Shown here piece by piece: positions 7,846-16,118 of a stretch of DNA of 64,000 bases. Source of the DNA: an uncultured Lachnospiraceae bacterium (GTDB lineage Bacteria > Bacillota > Clostridia > Lachnospirales > Lachnospiraceae); assembly GCA_934352055.1 (NCBI GenBank), contig CAKRJY010000006.1, positions 62,001 through 126,000 on the forward strand, in the 5' to 3' direction. Made by a program: the position numbers and the translations under genes. The notes below the pieces were generated by a model, which was given only the letters and a program-made list of their open reading frames with translations, had not been told where the DNA came from and searched no databases. Every line of letters starts with the position of its first letter. The first letter of the stretch is position 1.

Positions 7846-8775
7846 CTATGACAAATGTGGCATCTGCAGTGCCCCCGGAATGCAACGATACGTAATATCT
7901 GCCTGATCTCCGCAATCCTCACCATCGGCATGTACCACCATTGGTTTGTCAAATACAATATGCAATTCTTTTGCATTTACGATCTGAAATCCTCGAATGT
8001 TCTCATGTTTGCCGGCAAGCAAAAATGGGAAACAGAACAAACAAAGAATACGTGGAATCCCATACACAAGACACACAGATAACTTGCCATCATGTGCGTC
8101 TGCTGATGGTGCCATCGGTACTGCCCCACCCTCACAAGGGAAATTCATTGCTGCTGCAAAAATAACGTTTTTCATAGAAAGCTGTTTGCCATTATGAAGT
8201 GTTGCTGTTCCGGATACAAATGGTGCCTGGAACAATTCCGCAACGGTCAAAAGTCCGTAGGTTAATTTTCCCAGATGAAGTTTGTTTAAAAATACTTTCA
8301 AACGTGATGTCAATGCTTTACGACAGACTGCTGCATCAATACCCGCACCTGCGCTGATGGCAAATCGCCTTGTGTTTCCTCCGCACTCGACTTCCCCCAC
8401 ATCAAACGCATCTGTTGTTTCGGACGCCAGAATCTGACGTAAAATCTGTTCCGGTTCTGCTGTAATATGTAGTCCTCTGGCAAAATCATTGGCAGATCCC
8501 AGTGGAAGATATCCAAAAGTAACACGAGAAAAATCACAGATGCCATTTAACACTTCATTTACCGTTCCATCGCCCCCTCCAACGACAAGAAAACAGTATG
8601 TTCCGTCCTGTGTCAATTCACGTGCAATCTCTGTTGCATGACCAACGTACTCCGTGATATGTACGTTGTAAGAAACCCCTTCCTCTTTCAGAATTTTCTC
8701 TAACGATTCCCAAATCGCCTGCGACTTTCCGGTACGGGAATGTAGATTGATAATAAATTCGTATGTTGTATTCAT
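7846..8775 (-). CDS. Diacylglycerol/lipid kinase family protein (YegS/DagK type)
   Basis: Soluble lipid kinase of the DAGK_cat family that phosphorylates diacylglycerol or a related lipid at the membrane. The signature GGGDGTVNEVLNGI is near residue 62 and the LGSANDFARGL motif about 30 residues later; the C-terminal beta domain ends VHADGEDCGD, as usual in the family. GAGGGGGTAAAA places the start at ATG 8775 (309 residues) rather than at the longer frame beginning 8841. The gene is divergent from the ClC channel, 127 bp apart. Substrate specificity cannot be assigned. Confidence 0.9.
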   Translation of the reverse strand: MNTTYEFIINLHSRTGKSQAIWESLEKILKEEGVSYNVHITEYVGHATEIARELTQDGTYCFLVVGGGDGTVNEVLNGICDFSRVTFGYLPLGSANDFARGLHITAEPEQILRQILASETTDAFDVGEVECGGNTRRFAISAGAGIDAAVCRKALTSRLKVFLNKLHLGKLTYGLLTVAELFQAPFVSGTATLHNGKQLSMKNVIFAAAMNFPCEGGAVPMAPSADAHDGKLSVCLVYGIPRILCLFCFPFLLAGKHENIRGFQIVNAKELHIVFDKPMVVHADGEDCGDQADITYRCIPGALQMPHLS

Positions 8776-8902
8776 TTTTACCCCCTCTTCATGCATTCTC
8801 ATTTGAATTATGCATTTAAACATGATAACATACTTATGCACTTACGCAATTCATGCGTTATACAGTTATATATTTTACTACAAATCAGTCAGGAATAAAA
8901 CC

Positions 8903-10183
8903 ATGTTTAACAAATCCATTTTCTTTCAAAAATCTGAACATAATATCAAACGTTTTACATCCACTTCACGCTGGTTGATGACGTCCGTTTTCATTGGAAT
9001 TGTCGTTGGCCTGATCAGTGGGTCTTTTGGATATCTATTGCAGCGCGTGACGGATTTCCGTCTGGCACATTCCTATTTATTATACGGTCTTCCTCTTGGA
9101 GCCGTAGTCATTGTTGCAATGTACCACTTGATTCTGCACGAAAAAGATCCCGGTACAAATCTCGTTATCTCTGCCATTCACTCTGGCGATCGTATTCCAC
9201 TGCGTATGGCTCCGTTAATCTATATCAGTACCATTTTAACACACCTTGTCGGTGGTTCCGCCGGTCGTGAGGGGGCTGCTTTGCAATTAGGGGGCAGCAT
9301 TGGAAATGCTTTTGGTGAGTATCTCGGCTTTCAGGAAAAAGATGACCGCAACATCATGATTATGTGCGGCATGAGCGCTGCTTTCTCCGCACTCTTTGGT
9401 ACGCCGATTGCTGCTGCTGTATTTTCCATGGAAGTCGTCAGTGTCGGCATTATGCACTATGCTGCGCTACTGCCTTGCGCTGTATCATCTCTGATTGCCC
9501 GCGCGATTGCTTCCCATTTATTTGGCATTGCATCACCTTATTATGATATTTTAGAATTGCCTGCTTTCGATATAAAAAGTGCTCTTTGGATTTCCTTATT
9601 TTCAGCACTTTGTGGACTTGTCAGCATTTTCTTCTGCGTGACATTGCACCAGACGTCTGCACTGTATCAACGTTTTTTCAAAAATCCGTATTTACGTGCT
9701 TTCGTAGGTGGTTCTCTCGTCCTTCTTCTTTCCATCGGGGTTGGTGGAATTGATATGCAGACCTATAACGGCACCGGAACTTCTATGATTTCCATCTGTA
9801 TGGATGGCGATATATCTTCCCTTGCCTTTTTATTAAAAATTCTTTTTACTGCTTTAACCCTTGGATGCGGTTATAAAGGTGGCGAAATTGTACCGACGTT
9901 TTTCATCGGAGCAGCTTTTGGTTCTATGTTCGGAAACCTCATTGGCTTTTCACCATCTCTATGCGCAGCCATTGGCATGGGTGCCATGTTCTGCGGGGTA
10001 ACCAACAGCCCGATTACATCGCTTCTTATTTGCTTCGAGCTGTTTGGATTTGAAGGCACACCATTCTTTTTACTGGCGATCGGATTTAGCTACACCGTCT
10101 CCGGCTACTATAGTCTCTACAGTAGTCAGAAGATTGTATACTCCAAATACAAATCAAATTTTATCGACAAAAGTGCCAAATAG
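8903..10183 (+). CDS. ClC-family chloride channel / H+ antiporter-like protein
   Basis: A 426-residue polytopic membrane protein with the ClC signatures GGSAGREGAALQLGGSIGN (the GREGP-type anion filter, with Ala for Pro) and GGEIVPTFFIG (the GxFxP-type filter). Segments MCGMSAAFSALFGTPIAAAVF and GMGAMFCGVTNSPITSLLICFE are also typical. It probably moves chloride or fluoride-like anions; the glutamate of GREGA is the usual gating/proton glutamate. An upstream frame exists to 8810, but AGGA lies ten bases before the ATG at 8903. The stop at 10183 is only about 10 bp from palindrome copy 2, which separates it from the convergent alpha-galactosidase. Confidence 0.9.
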   Translation: MFNKSIFFQKSEHNIKRFTSTSRWLMTSVFIGIVVGLISGSFGYLLQRVTDFRLAHSYLLYGLPLGAVVIVAMYHLILHEKDPGTNLVISAIHSGDRIPLRMAPLIYISTILTHLVGGSAGREGAALQLGGSIGNAFGEYLGFQEKDDRNIMIMCGMSAAFSALFGTPIAAAVFSMEVVSVGIMHYAALLPCAVSSLIARAIASHLFGIASPYYDILELPAFDIKSALWISLFSALCGLVSIFFCVTLHQTSALYQRFFKNPYLRAFVGGSLVLLLSIGVGGIDMQTYNGTGTSMISICMDGDISSLAFLLKILFTALTLGCGYKGGEIVPTFFIGAAFGSMFGNLIGFSPSLCAAIGMGAMFCGVTNSPITSLLICFELFGFEGTPFFLLAIGFSYTVSGYYSLYSSQKIVYSKYKSNFIDKSAK

Positions 10184-10192
10184 ACCTGGCAT

Positions 10193-10809
10193 CGGGGACG
10201 TTCCTTTTGCCACAAGGAGTGTCCCCATTGTCACAAAGAGTGTCCCCTATGACACATGGGCAGGCGCAGAGCCACAGAACCGGCAGCACGCAGGATGCAG
10301 GGAAGAAAACTTTGGAGCAGGTTAGGTGCGTCTCTTTGTGAGATCTTTTCTTTTTATAAAATGTCTCTTGCACAGCTTCGAATGACGTCAGGATGTGTCC
10401 ACCTCTGACAGATATTCAGGGCTCCACTTATAAGAGATGCTAAGGACTTGGACGGCTTTTTCAACGAATAGCGGCAACCGGCACAAACGAACATCCATGT
10501 GCGGTTGTGCCTCTCGGGTACATCCTTGTACCCGAGTTGCCACAGTATTTACAAGTTCTAAGCATCTCTAATTCGTTCTGCATTCATATCTGACAGAGGT
10601 GAACATCATCCAAGACGGTTGTCGAACTTTGCAAAGACATTTTTTATCTCAAAAAGAAAAGTTTCACAAAAAGAGACTCCATGTTCTGCGACAGTTTCTT
10701 CCCAGTATCCTGTGTGCTGCCGGTCCTGCGGCTCTGCGCTAGTTATATGCCCAAAGGGACACTCCATATGGCAATGGGGACACTCCTCGTGGCAAAAGGA
10801 ACGTCCCCG
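10193..10809. repeat. Long imperfect palindrome (copy 2) with branched 69-nt core
   Basis: Ends CGGGGACG / CGTCCCCG, extending inward as GGGGACGTTCCTTTTGCCAC against GTGGCAAAAGGAACGTCCCC, then arms that pair through most of their length to the core at 10473-10541. The middle parts of both arms match copy 1 in order (for example GCAGGTTAGGTG and TTATAAGAGAT on the left, CAAGACGGTTGTC-like on the right). The outer part carries repeated GTGTCCCC words absent from copy 1. It fills almost the whole gap between two convergent genes and contains no credible CDS. Confidence 0.87.
10473..10541. other. Conserved branched core of palindrome copy 2
   Basis: Same 69-nt layout as copy 1: GGCAAC/GTTGCC outer stem, hairpin GGCACAA (10480-10486) with TTGTGCC (10505-10511), hairpin CGGGTAC (10515-10521) with GTACCCG (10528-10534). 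Relative to copy 1 the first hairpin shows two compensatory pair changes and the second is replaced by a different but perfectly paired sequence; the 18-nt loop is unchanged. Confidence 0.75.
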
Positions 10810-10815
10810 ACACAA

Positions 10816-13149
10816 CTACTCCTCTGTCATAAAATACAGGCGGGATGCGTAATCCGGAAAATGACGTACTTCATCACTGTAGCCGGTTCCCACAAATGAT
10901 TGCTTTAATTTAACACCATCGTACATAATAGAGGCTCCGCTGCAGATATAATCTTCAGTCTCTCCATCCATCTTTACAAATTTTGCCAACACATTATGTA
11001 CCAGAGAATCCGGTTTTACATGAATCGGTGCTGCCGTATTGACGAGATCACCAAATTCTTTGATATTATATTTTCTTGGCAAACCAACAAAATGATACAG
11101 GGCAAGCGGATCCAATCCCTTTGCCGTATATTTTTTAAACATCGCATTTGGCTGCACTTCTCTTTGCATAAGCATACCAATTGCCGTCTTTTTATCCTGC
11201 GATACCACATTCCATTGGAAGCAATTTCCGTTTTCTACGCGGTAAAAATCACCAAATTGCCATATGCTACGATATTCTTTATACAGGGCAATCTGAGCCT
11301 TAATTTGCTCCAGTTCCTCTTTTGACATATCACACAAATTACATTCGTATCCAAGTACACCAAACGATGCCACAGCAAATCTGGATTCCAACGGTGTCAC
11401 ACGAAGCGTCTGGTGATTCGGACATGCAGATACATGTGCGGAAACACAAGACATTGGATAACCATAGCTATATCCGTTTTGGATGACCAGACGACATACG
11501 GCATCCGTATTATCACTTGCCCAGATCTGTGGGAAATAGCAAAGCATACCCAGGTCAAAACGATTACCGCCTGCTGCACATCCTTCAAATAACACCTCCG
11601 GAAATGCCTCTGTCAATTCTTTTGCCAGGCGATACACACCTTGGATATAACGGTGCGCCACTTCCTGCTGTCGATCACTTGGCAAATATTGTGAATAGTA
11701 ATCTGAAATAATACGATTCATATCCCACTTCACATAGGCAATATTTGCACTTCCTATCACATTTTTCATCTGTGCGATCATATAATCCACAACCTCTGGA
11801 TTGGCAAAATCAAGCACTCTTTGATTTCGGCCTTCTGCATGATCTTTTCCCGGAATTTCCATACTCCAATCCGGGTGCGCCCGATATAAATCACTATCGA
11901 CATTCACCATCTCCGGTTCCACCCAGATACCGAAAGAAAGTCCAAGATCATTCACTTTCTTGCAAAGTCCTGTCACACCATTTGGCAACTTCTTCGTATT
12001 CGGACTCCAGTCGCCCAGCGCTTTTGTGTCATTATCCCGCGTTCCAAACCAGCCATCATCCATAACAAACAGTTCCACGCCGACGTCTTTTCCCATCTTT
12101 GCAAGACGCAGTAAGCTGCTCTCTGAAATGTCAAAATACGACGCTTCCCAGCTATTCAAAAGTACCGGTCGCTCTTTATGCTGCCAAGTTCCTCTTACCA
12201 CATGTTCTCTTACAAACGGATGCATATGACTGCTTACACCAGAAAATCCTTCATGCGAAAATGTCATCACCGCTTCCGGAGCTTCAAACGCTTCCCCCGG
12301 TGCGATTTTAAACGCAAAATTGGTAGGATTGATGCCACTGACAATACGTGTTTTATCAAAACTGTTGACCTCCACAGCCTCGTAATGATTTCCACTGTAT
12401 ACCAGATTGAATCCATAACAATTTCCCATTTCCTCCGATGTTCCCGGTTCACTCACCATAAAAAATGGATTGCATCGGCTGGAAGAACTTCCGGTATAAG
12501 AGGAATTGACAAATTTTCCAATATTTACCGTCGTATCATAGCGGTTCATCTCCTTCGTCCATCCGCCATGGAATGATGTCACCACATAACCTGCCTGGTT
12601 CAAATCCAGCTGCATACTCATCAACCGCGTAAGCTGCACCGGCTGTTCTGATTTATTGATAAATTTACTGCTTCGGACAATCACATCTTCTTCCGGAAAA
12701 ATGCTATATACCAGTTCTAAGAGAAAACCCTCATTTTTATCACGCAGATGTACCACCAATTGTTCCGCTGCTTCTGCATCCGCATAAGTACTTGGCAATG
12801 TTTCCAAAGCCGCTTTGCCTTTCTTTTCTACAGCATCTATAAACACAAAATCCGTTGTACTGCTTCCGTCTGCACAAATCACCTCGATAAATGGTTCCCG
12901 GATATCTCCTTTCCCATAACCAGACATTTCTAAGCACATATCTTCTAAGGTAAAATTAAGATGCTTCTGGTCATAGGCAATCGTATTTCCCGGAGCAAAA
13001 GTATGTTTTTCCACCAAACTGGTACCATCCCCCAGTGCAATCTTTCTTCCATAATATAAATGCTCTAATTGTCCTGTCTCCATCACGCGAAAAGCATAGG
13101 TGGTATCCTTTGTGTGCATTGCATATAAGTGATCATGAATTTCTATCAT
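10816..13149 (-). CDS. agaA: Alpha-galactosidase, GH36
   Basis: Cytoplasmic retaining alpha-galactosidase that releases galactose from raffinose-family or melibiose-type sugars. The 777-residue protein shows the GH36 order: N-terminal beta-sandwich, then WEASYFDI, FVMDDGWFGTRDND, GIWVEPEMVN, the nucleophile in YVKWDMNR, the FEGCAAGGNRFD cysteine/glycine loop and the acid/base Asp in WASDNTDA. The ATG at 13149 has a perfect AGGAGG; the frame runs further upstream to 13251 without a second ribosome site. No signal peptide is visible, so substrate must be imported, fitting the GPH symporter 67 bp upstream. It is the last gene of the TetR-GH2-GT-GPH-GH36 operon. Confidence 0.95.
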   Translation of the reverse strand: MIEIHDHLYAMHTKDTTYAFRVMETGQLEHLYYGRKIALGDGTSLVEKHTFAPGNTIAYDQKHLNFTLEDMCLEMSGYGKGDIREPFIEVICADGSSTTDFVFIDAVEKKGKAALETLPSTYADAEAAEQLVVHLRDKNEGFLLELVYSIFPEEDVIVRSSKFINKSEQPVQLTRLMSMQLDLNQAGYVVTSFHGGWTKEMNRYDTTVNIGKFVNSSYTGSSSSRCNPFFMVSEPGTSEEMGNCYGFNLVYSGNHYEAVEVNSFDKTRIVSGINPTNFAFKIAPGEAFEAPEAVMTFSHEGFSGVSSHMHPFVREHVVRGTWQHKERPVLLNSWEASYFDISESSLLRLAKMGKDVGVELFVMDDGWFGTRDNDTKALGDWSPNTKKLPNGVTGLCKKVNDLGLSFGIWVEPEMVNVDSDLYRAHPDWSMEIPGKDHAEGRNQRVLDFANPEVVDYMIAQMKNVIGSANIAYVKWDMNRIISDYYSQYLPSDRQQEVAHRYIQGVYRLAKELTEAFPEVLFEGCAAGGNRFDLGMLCYFPQIWASDNTDAVCRLVIQNGYSYGYPMSCVSAHVSACPNHQTLRVTPLESRFAVASFGVLGYECNLCDMSKEELEQIKAQIALYKEYRSIWQFGDFYRVENGNCFQWNVVSQDKKTAIGMLMQREVQPNAMFKKYTAKGLDPLALYHFVGLPRKYNIKEFGDLVNTAAPIHVKPDSLVHNVLAKFVKMDGETEDYICSGASIMYDGVKLKQSFVGTGYSDEVRHFPDYASRLYFMTEE

Positions 13150-13176
13150 ATTCTTCCTCCTCGTTAGTCGCAGAGA

Positions 13177-13200
13177 TGCCGGAGGGACATCCCGCCGGCA
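13177..13200 (-). promoter_or_regulatory. Intercistronic hairpin between symporter and alpha-galactosidase genes
   Basis: TGCCGG-A-GGGA-CA-TCCC-G-CCGGCA is a strong GC-rich hairpin without a following U-tract. Its position just before the alpha-galactosidase ribosome site suggests a processing or stability element, or a leaky terminator tuning the two genes. Confidence 0.5.
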
Positions 13201-13216
13201 CCTAACACCTGCTGCA

Positions 13217-14620
13217 CTATTTTCTACTGTGTAATTCTTCTGTGATCTCATTCATCTTTGTATCTGTCAAAATATACTTTTTAGCAAATACAATCGCGCC
13301 AATCACCAAAACAACAATCGGTATCAATGTCATAGAAAAACGCAGTCCCATTCTGGAACCTTCTGCAATTGGTTCTACAATCACAGCTTCCTTATCACTG
13401 CTGATATGGAAAATGTACAATACCATAGACGATACAAATCCTGCGATACCAGAAGCAAGTTTTACAACAAATGTCTGCATAGAGAAAATCACAGATTCGT
13501 CTCTTCGATGGTTCTTTAACTCACCGTAATCAACTGTGTTTGCAAGAAAGATGGTGATGATAACGTTTAACACACCTACCGCTGACATAATCAATGCTGC
13601 CGGAATCAAAAGCAACGCTACATTTGTTGCTCCCGCTAAAGATACCACAATAATAATGATATAACCTGCGATTGCCATACCAAAACATGTATAAAAAATC
13701 TTAACCGTATCCATAAACTTACGAAGGATTGGGAAAAACAGCATCATGGAAAGAATCTGGAAGCCGCCGCCCACCATATTAAATAAAGTAAAATCTCCCT
13801 GATAAGAATTCGGACTGAAATCATATTTCAAGAAGAAATATACCAGCTGTTGTGTAATATAAAGTGCCGTGTTAATCATGACAATCGCTACAACCACCGT
13901 CATCGCCTGATCGTTTTGCACCAACGCTTTAAACATATCTTTAATAGACGCAGCCTTCATATCAACCGTTGATTTTTCTTTGATACAAAAACAGGTAATA
14001 CAAATAAAAATCACAAACAAAACAGCAATAATCAATGCAAATTTACTATACCCCAGACGATTGATTTCATTGTCTGTTGTTCCGCCGCACATTTTACCAA
14101 GCGCTGCCACACTCATAACCGTAATAATAGAAATCAGCGCAGAACCCACACCTGCACAAGAACGGGCAAAGGCAGACAAGCTTTCTCTTTCTTTCCCGGA
14201 TTCTGTAAATGCCGGTACCATAGACCAGTATGGAATATCCATCATGGTATATGTCATTCCCCAGAGAATGTAGGTTACCGATGCGTACGCAATCAATCCA
14301 GCCCCATCAAGCTCTGGCGGAATAGAGAACATCAAATATAAAACCACTGCATTGGTAATGGTTCCAATCAAAAGCCAAGGACGAAACTTACCCCATTTTG
14401 TCTTCGTTTTTGCAACGATTACACCCATAATCGGATCATTAAACGCATCAAAAACACGCGCCACCATCAAAAGAACCGCGATTGCTGCAGCACTGATACC
14501 CATAACATCCAAAAAATAAATGGATATGTATGACGCTGACAGCATATAAACCATATCTTTGCCGACTGCACCAATACCATAGGCGAACTTCTCTTTGCCA
14601 TTTAACTTCTTTGTTTCCAT
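13217..14620 (-). CDS. Glycoside-pentoside-hexuronide (GPH) family sugar:cation symporter
   Basis: MelB-like secondary transporter of 467 residues with about 12 membrane segments. It begins LNGKEKFAYGIGAVGKDM and carries the GPH signature region VLLMVARVFDAFNDPIMGV and KWGKFRPWLLIG near residues 45-85, as well as the second-half VDYGELKNHRRDESV loop. It should import a galactoside such as melibiose, raffinose or a beta-galactoside, driven by Na+ or H+. AAGGAGG lies eight bases before the ATG. It sits between the GT-B-like protein (27 bp) and the alpha-galactosidase. The exact sugar is inferred from neighbours. Confidence 0.92.
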   Translation of the reverse strand: METKKLNGKEKFAYGIGAVGKDMVYMLSASYISIYFLDVMGISAAAIAVLLMVARVFDAFNDPIMGVIVAKTKTKWGKFRPWLLIGTITNAVVLYLMFSIPPELDGAGLIAYASVTYILWGMTYTMMDIPYWSMVPAFTESGKERESLSAFARSCAGVGSALISIITVMSVAALGKMCGGTTDNEINRLGYSKFALIIAVLFVIFICITCFCIKEKSTVDMKAASIKDMFKALVQNDQAMTVVVAIVMINTALYITQQLVYFFLKYDFSPNSYQGDFTLFNMVGGGFQILSMMLFFPILRKFMDTVKIFYTCFGMAIAGYIIIIVVSLAGATNVALLLIPAALIMSAVGVLNVIITIFLANTVDYGELKNHRRDESVIFSMQTFVVKLASGIAGFVSSMVLYIFHISSDKEAVIVEPIAEGSRMGLRFSMTLIPIVVLVIGAIVFAKKYILTDTKMNEITEELHSRK

Positions 14621-14647
14621 GTTACAAACCTCCTTATATAACCCCTT

Positions 14648-16117
14648 TTACTTGTCCTTTTCTTTTAATCCCATGGCAATTTCTACCACTTTATAAGCAC
14701 CATCATATAGACCAATCGACTTGTTTAGTTTGATGCTGTCACACATCTCTGCAAGCAACTGTTCATCTTTCATAAACATATCTATCATCTGCAATGTATG
14801 TGGGATATCGCGACACTCCAGCGTTCCATCTCCCATCTCTGCCGAATGAATTGCTCCCCACATTTCATGTTTTCCTACACGCTTGATAAAAAGCTTTGGT
14901 ACCGGATAAAATGCCAGTTCACTTGGTTTTGTCACAAGTACATCCGCACTTCTCATCAAAAGATTCGTGCAGTATACCGCCTCAAAAATATTTTCATGAT
15001 AAAAAGCGTGAATACCGGTAACCGATCCTTGCAACGCTTCCTCTGCAAATACCGTTGTCTCTCCAAATGCATTGAAATGTTCGGTAGCTATTTCTGCCAA
15101 TTCCGGAATTTCCTGTAAAAGATCATCCCAGACATTTTTATAATCTCCAACATTCACATAAAGTGCTGCCTCATCTTTTTTGATCATCGGCAACAGATAT
15201 GTAATGATTGCTGCAAAAATTTCCTTTTGCGCACCGGCGCCACCAATCGTAAGGAGAAAACGCATAGGTTCTTTCTTCTTCTTTCTTGCCATTCTCGCAT
15301 CACAATCTGCTTCTATATTAGAAACAAGCTCATGGTCAATATAATGACCGGTATATACAAGTGCGTCATTTGGCATTTCCTTGCAGACAGCATCCCCATT
15401 CATCCCATTGCAGATACGATATCCCATGTAGGCATTTTTACATTGAATGGTATGCACACTTCCCTCTGCAAAATGGAGTGCCATAGGCCAGTTGTCCGGA
15501 ATCGCATTTACCACATACTTCATACCCGCATGAACAGCTGCCTGCGCAGGCCATACATGTGTACCAATCACCGGAATATCTTTTGGCACATTGCGATAAA
15601 CCGGTGCCATCAATTCTGCATTTTTCTGATCTGCGGCATTGTACTTTAACTGGCGAAACGTTTCATAATTTGTCGGTTCCCAGATAAATTTATTAAATAA
15701 TGCATTCTTTGATAAACGGGATCCCAACGAATACAAATCATTTTGTGCACTGATCACCTTGGTACAGGTTGTCTGCGGATAACTGTTCAAATCCATCCAA
15801 TATGGTGTATATCCCATCGCTTTTGCAGCGGATGCCATCGCCATAGAAATACGATAATGTCCAAATCCCATACGGATATTTCCTACAATGATTCCCTTCT
15901 CATGATCAAACTGCTCTGGGCTCTCCCCCTCTTTTAAAAGAATGTCATACACACCAAGAGCATCGCCAATACAATCATTTTTCTGGATATAAACCGGATA
16001 ATCTGCATTTGCATCATCACCAAATTTCTTTGCGAATTTCTCTTTTGATTTGACTGCCTTTTTATAAATTTTGTCACTCATGACATTTCCAAAAATTACT
16101 TTTGATTTTTCTTCCAT
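14648..16117 (-). CDS. Uncharacterised GT-B-like (MurG/GT28-related) protein in galactoside operon
   Basis: A 489-residue soluble protein. The segment GIIVGNIRMGFGHYRISMAMASAAK resembles the GxGGH-type N-terminal loop of MurG and diacylglycerol glycosyltransferases (G-hh-N-h-R-hG-GHYR here). A second Rossmann-like half contains LLTIGGAGAQKEI and RSADVLVTKPSELAFYPVPKLFIKRV, which matches the nucleotide-sugar binding C-terminal half of GT28 enzymes. I infer a GT-B fold and perhaps a sugar-nucleotide or phosphosugar function, but no reaction can be assigned. GGGAGG precedes the ATG by nine bases; the GH2 stop is one base away, so translation is coupled. Its place inside a degradation operon is unusual. 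Confidence 0.7.
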   Translation of the reverse strand: MEEKSKVIFGNVMSDKIYKKAVKSKEKFAKKFGDDANADYPVYIQKNDCIGDALGVYDILLKEGESPEQFDHEKGIIVGNIRMGFGHYRISMAMASAAKAMGYTPYWMDLNSYPQTTCTKVISAQNDLYSLGSRLSKNALFNKFIWEPTNYETFRQLKYNAADQKNAELMAPVYRNVPKDIPVIGTHVWPAQAAVHAGMKYVVNAIPDNWPMALHFAEGSVHTIQCKNAYMGYRICNGMNGDAVCKEMPNDALVYTGHYIDHELVSNIEADCDARMARKKKKEPMRFLLTIGGAGAQKEIFAAIITYLLPMIKKDEAALYVNVGDYKNVWDDLLQEIPELAEIATEHFNAFGETTVFAEEALQGSVTGIHAFYHENIFEAVYCTNLLMRSADVLVTKPSELAFYPVPKLFIKRVGKHEMWGAIHSAEMGDGTLECRDIPHTLQMIDMFMKDEQLLAEMCDSIKLNKSIGLYDGAYKVVEIAMGLKEKDK

Positions 16118-16118
16118 T

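Noticed and set aside
8310..8546. Minus-strand frame inside the lipid kinase gene
   Set aside because: Shadow frame of a clear DagK gene.
10606..10899. Open frames inside palindrome copy 2
   Set aside because: Frames appear on both strands because of the inverted symmetry, and none has a ribosome site or a recognisable product.
13149..13251. N-terminal extension of alpha-galactosidase into the symporter gene
   Set aside because: The perfect AGGAGG lies before the ATG at 13149; the extension has no ribosome site and is Arg-rich noise from the hairpin.
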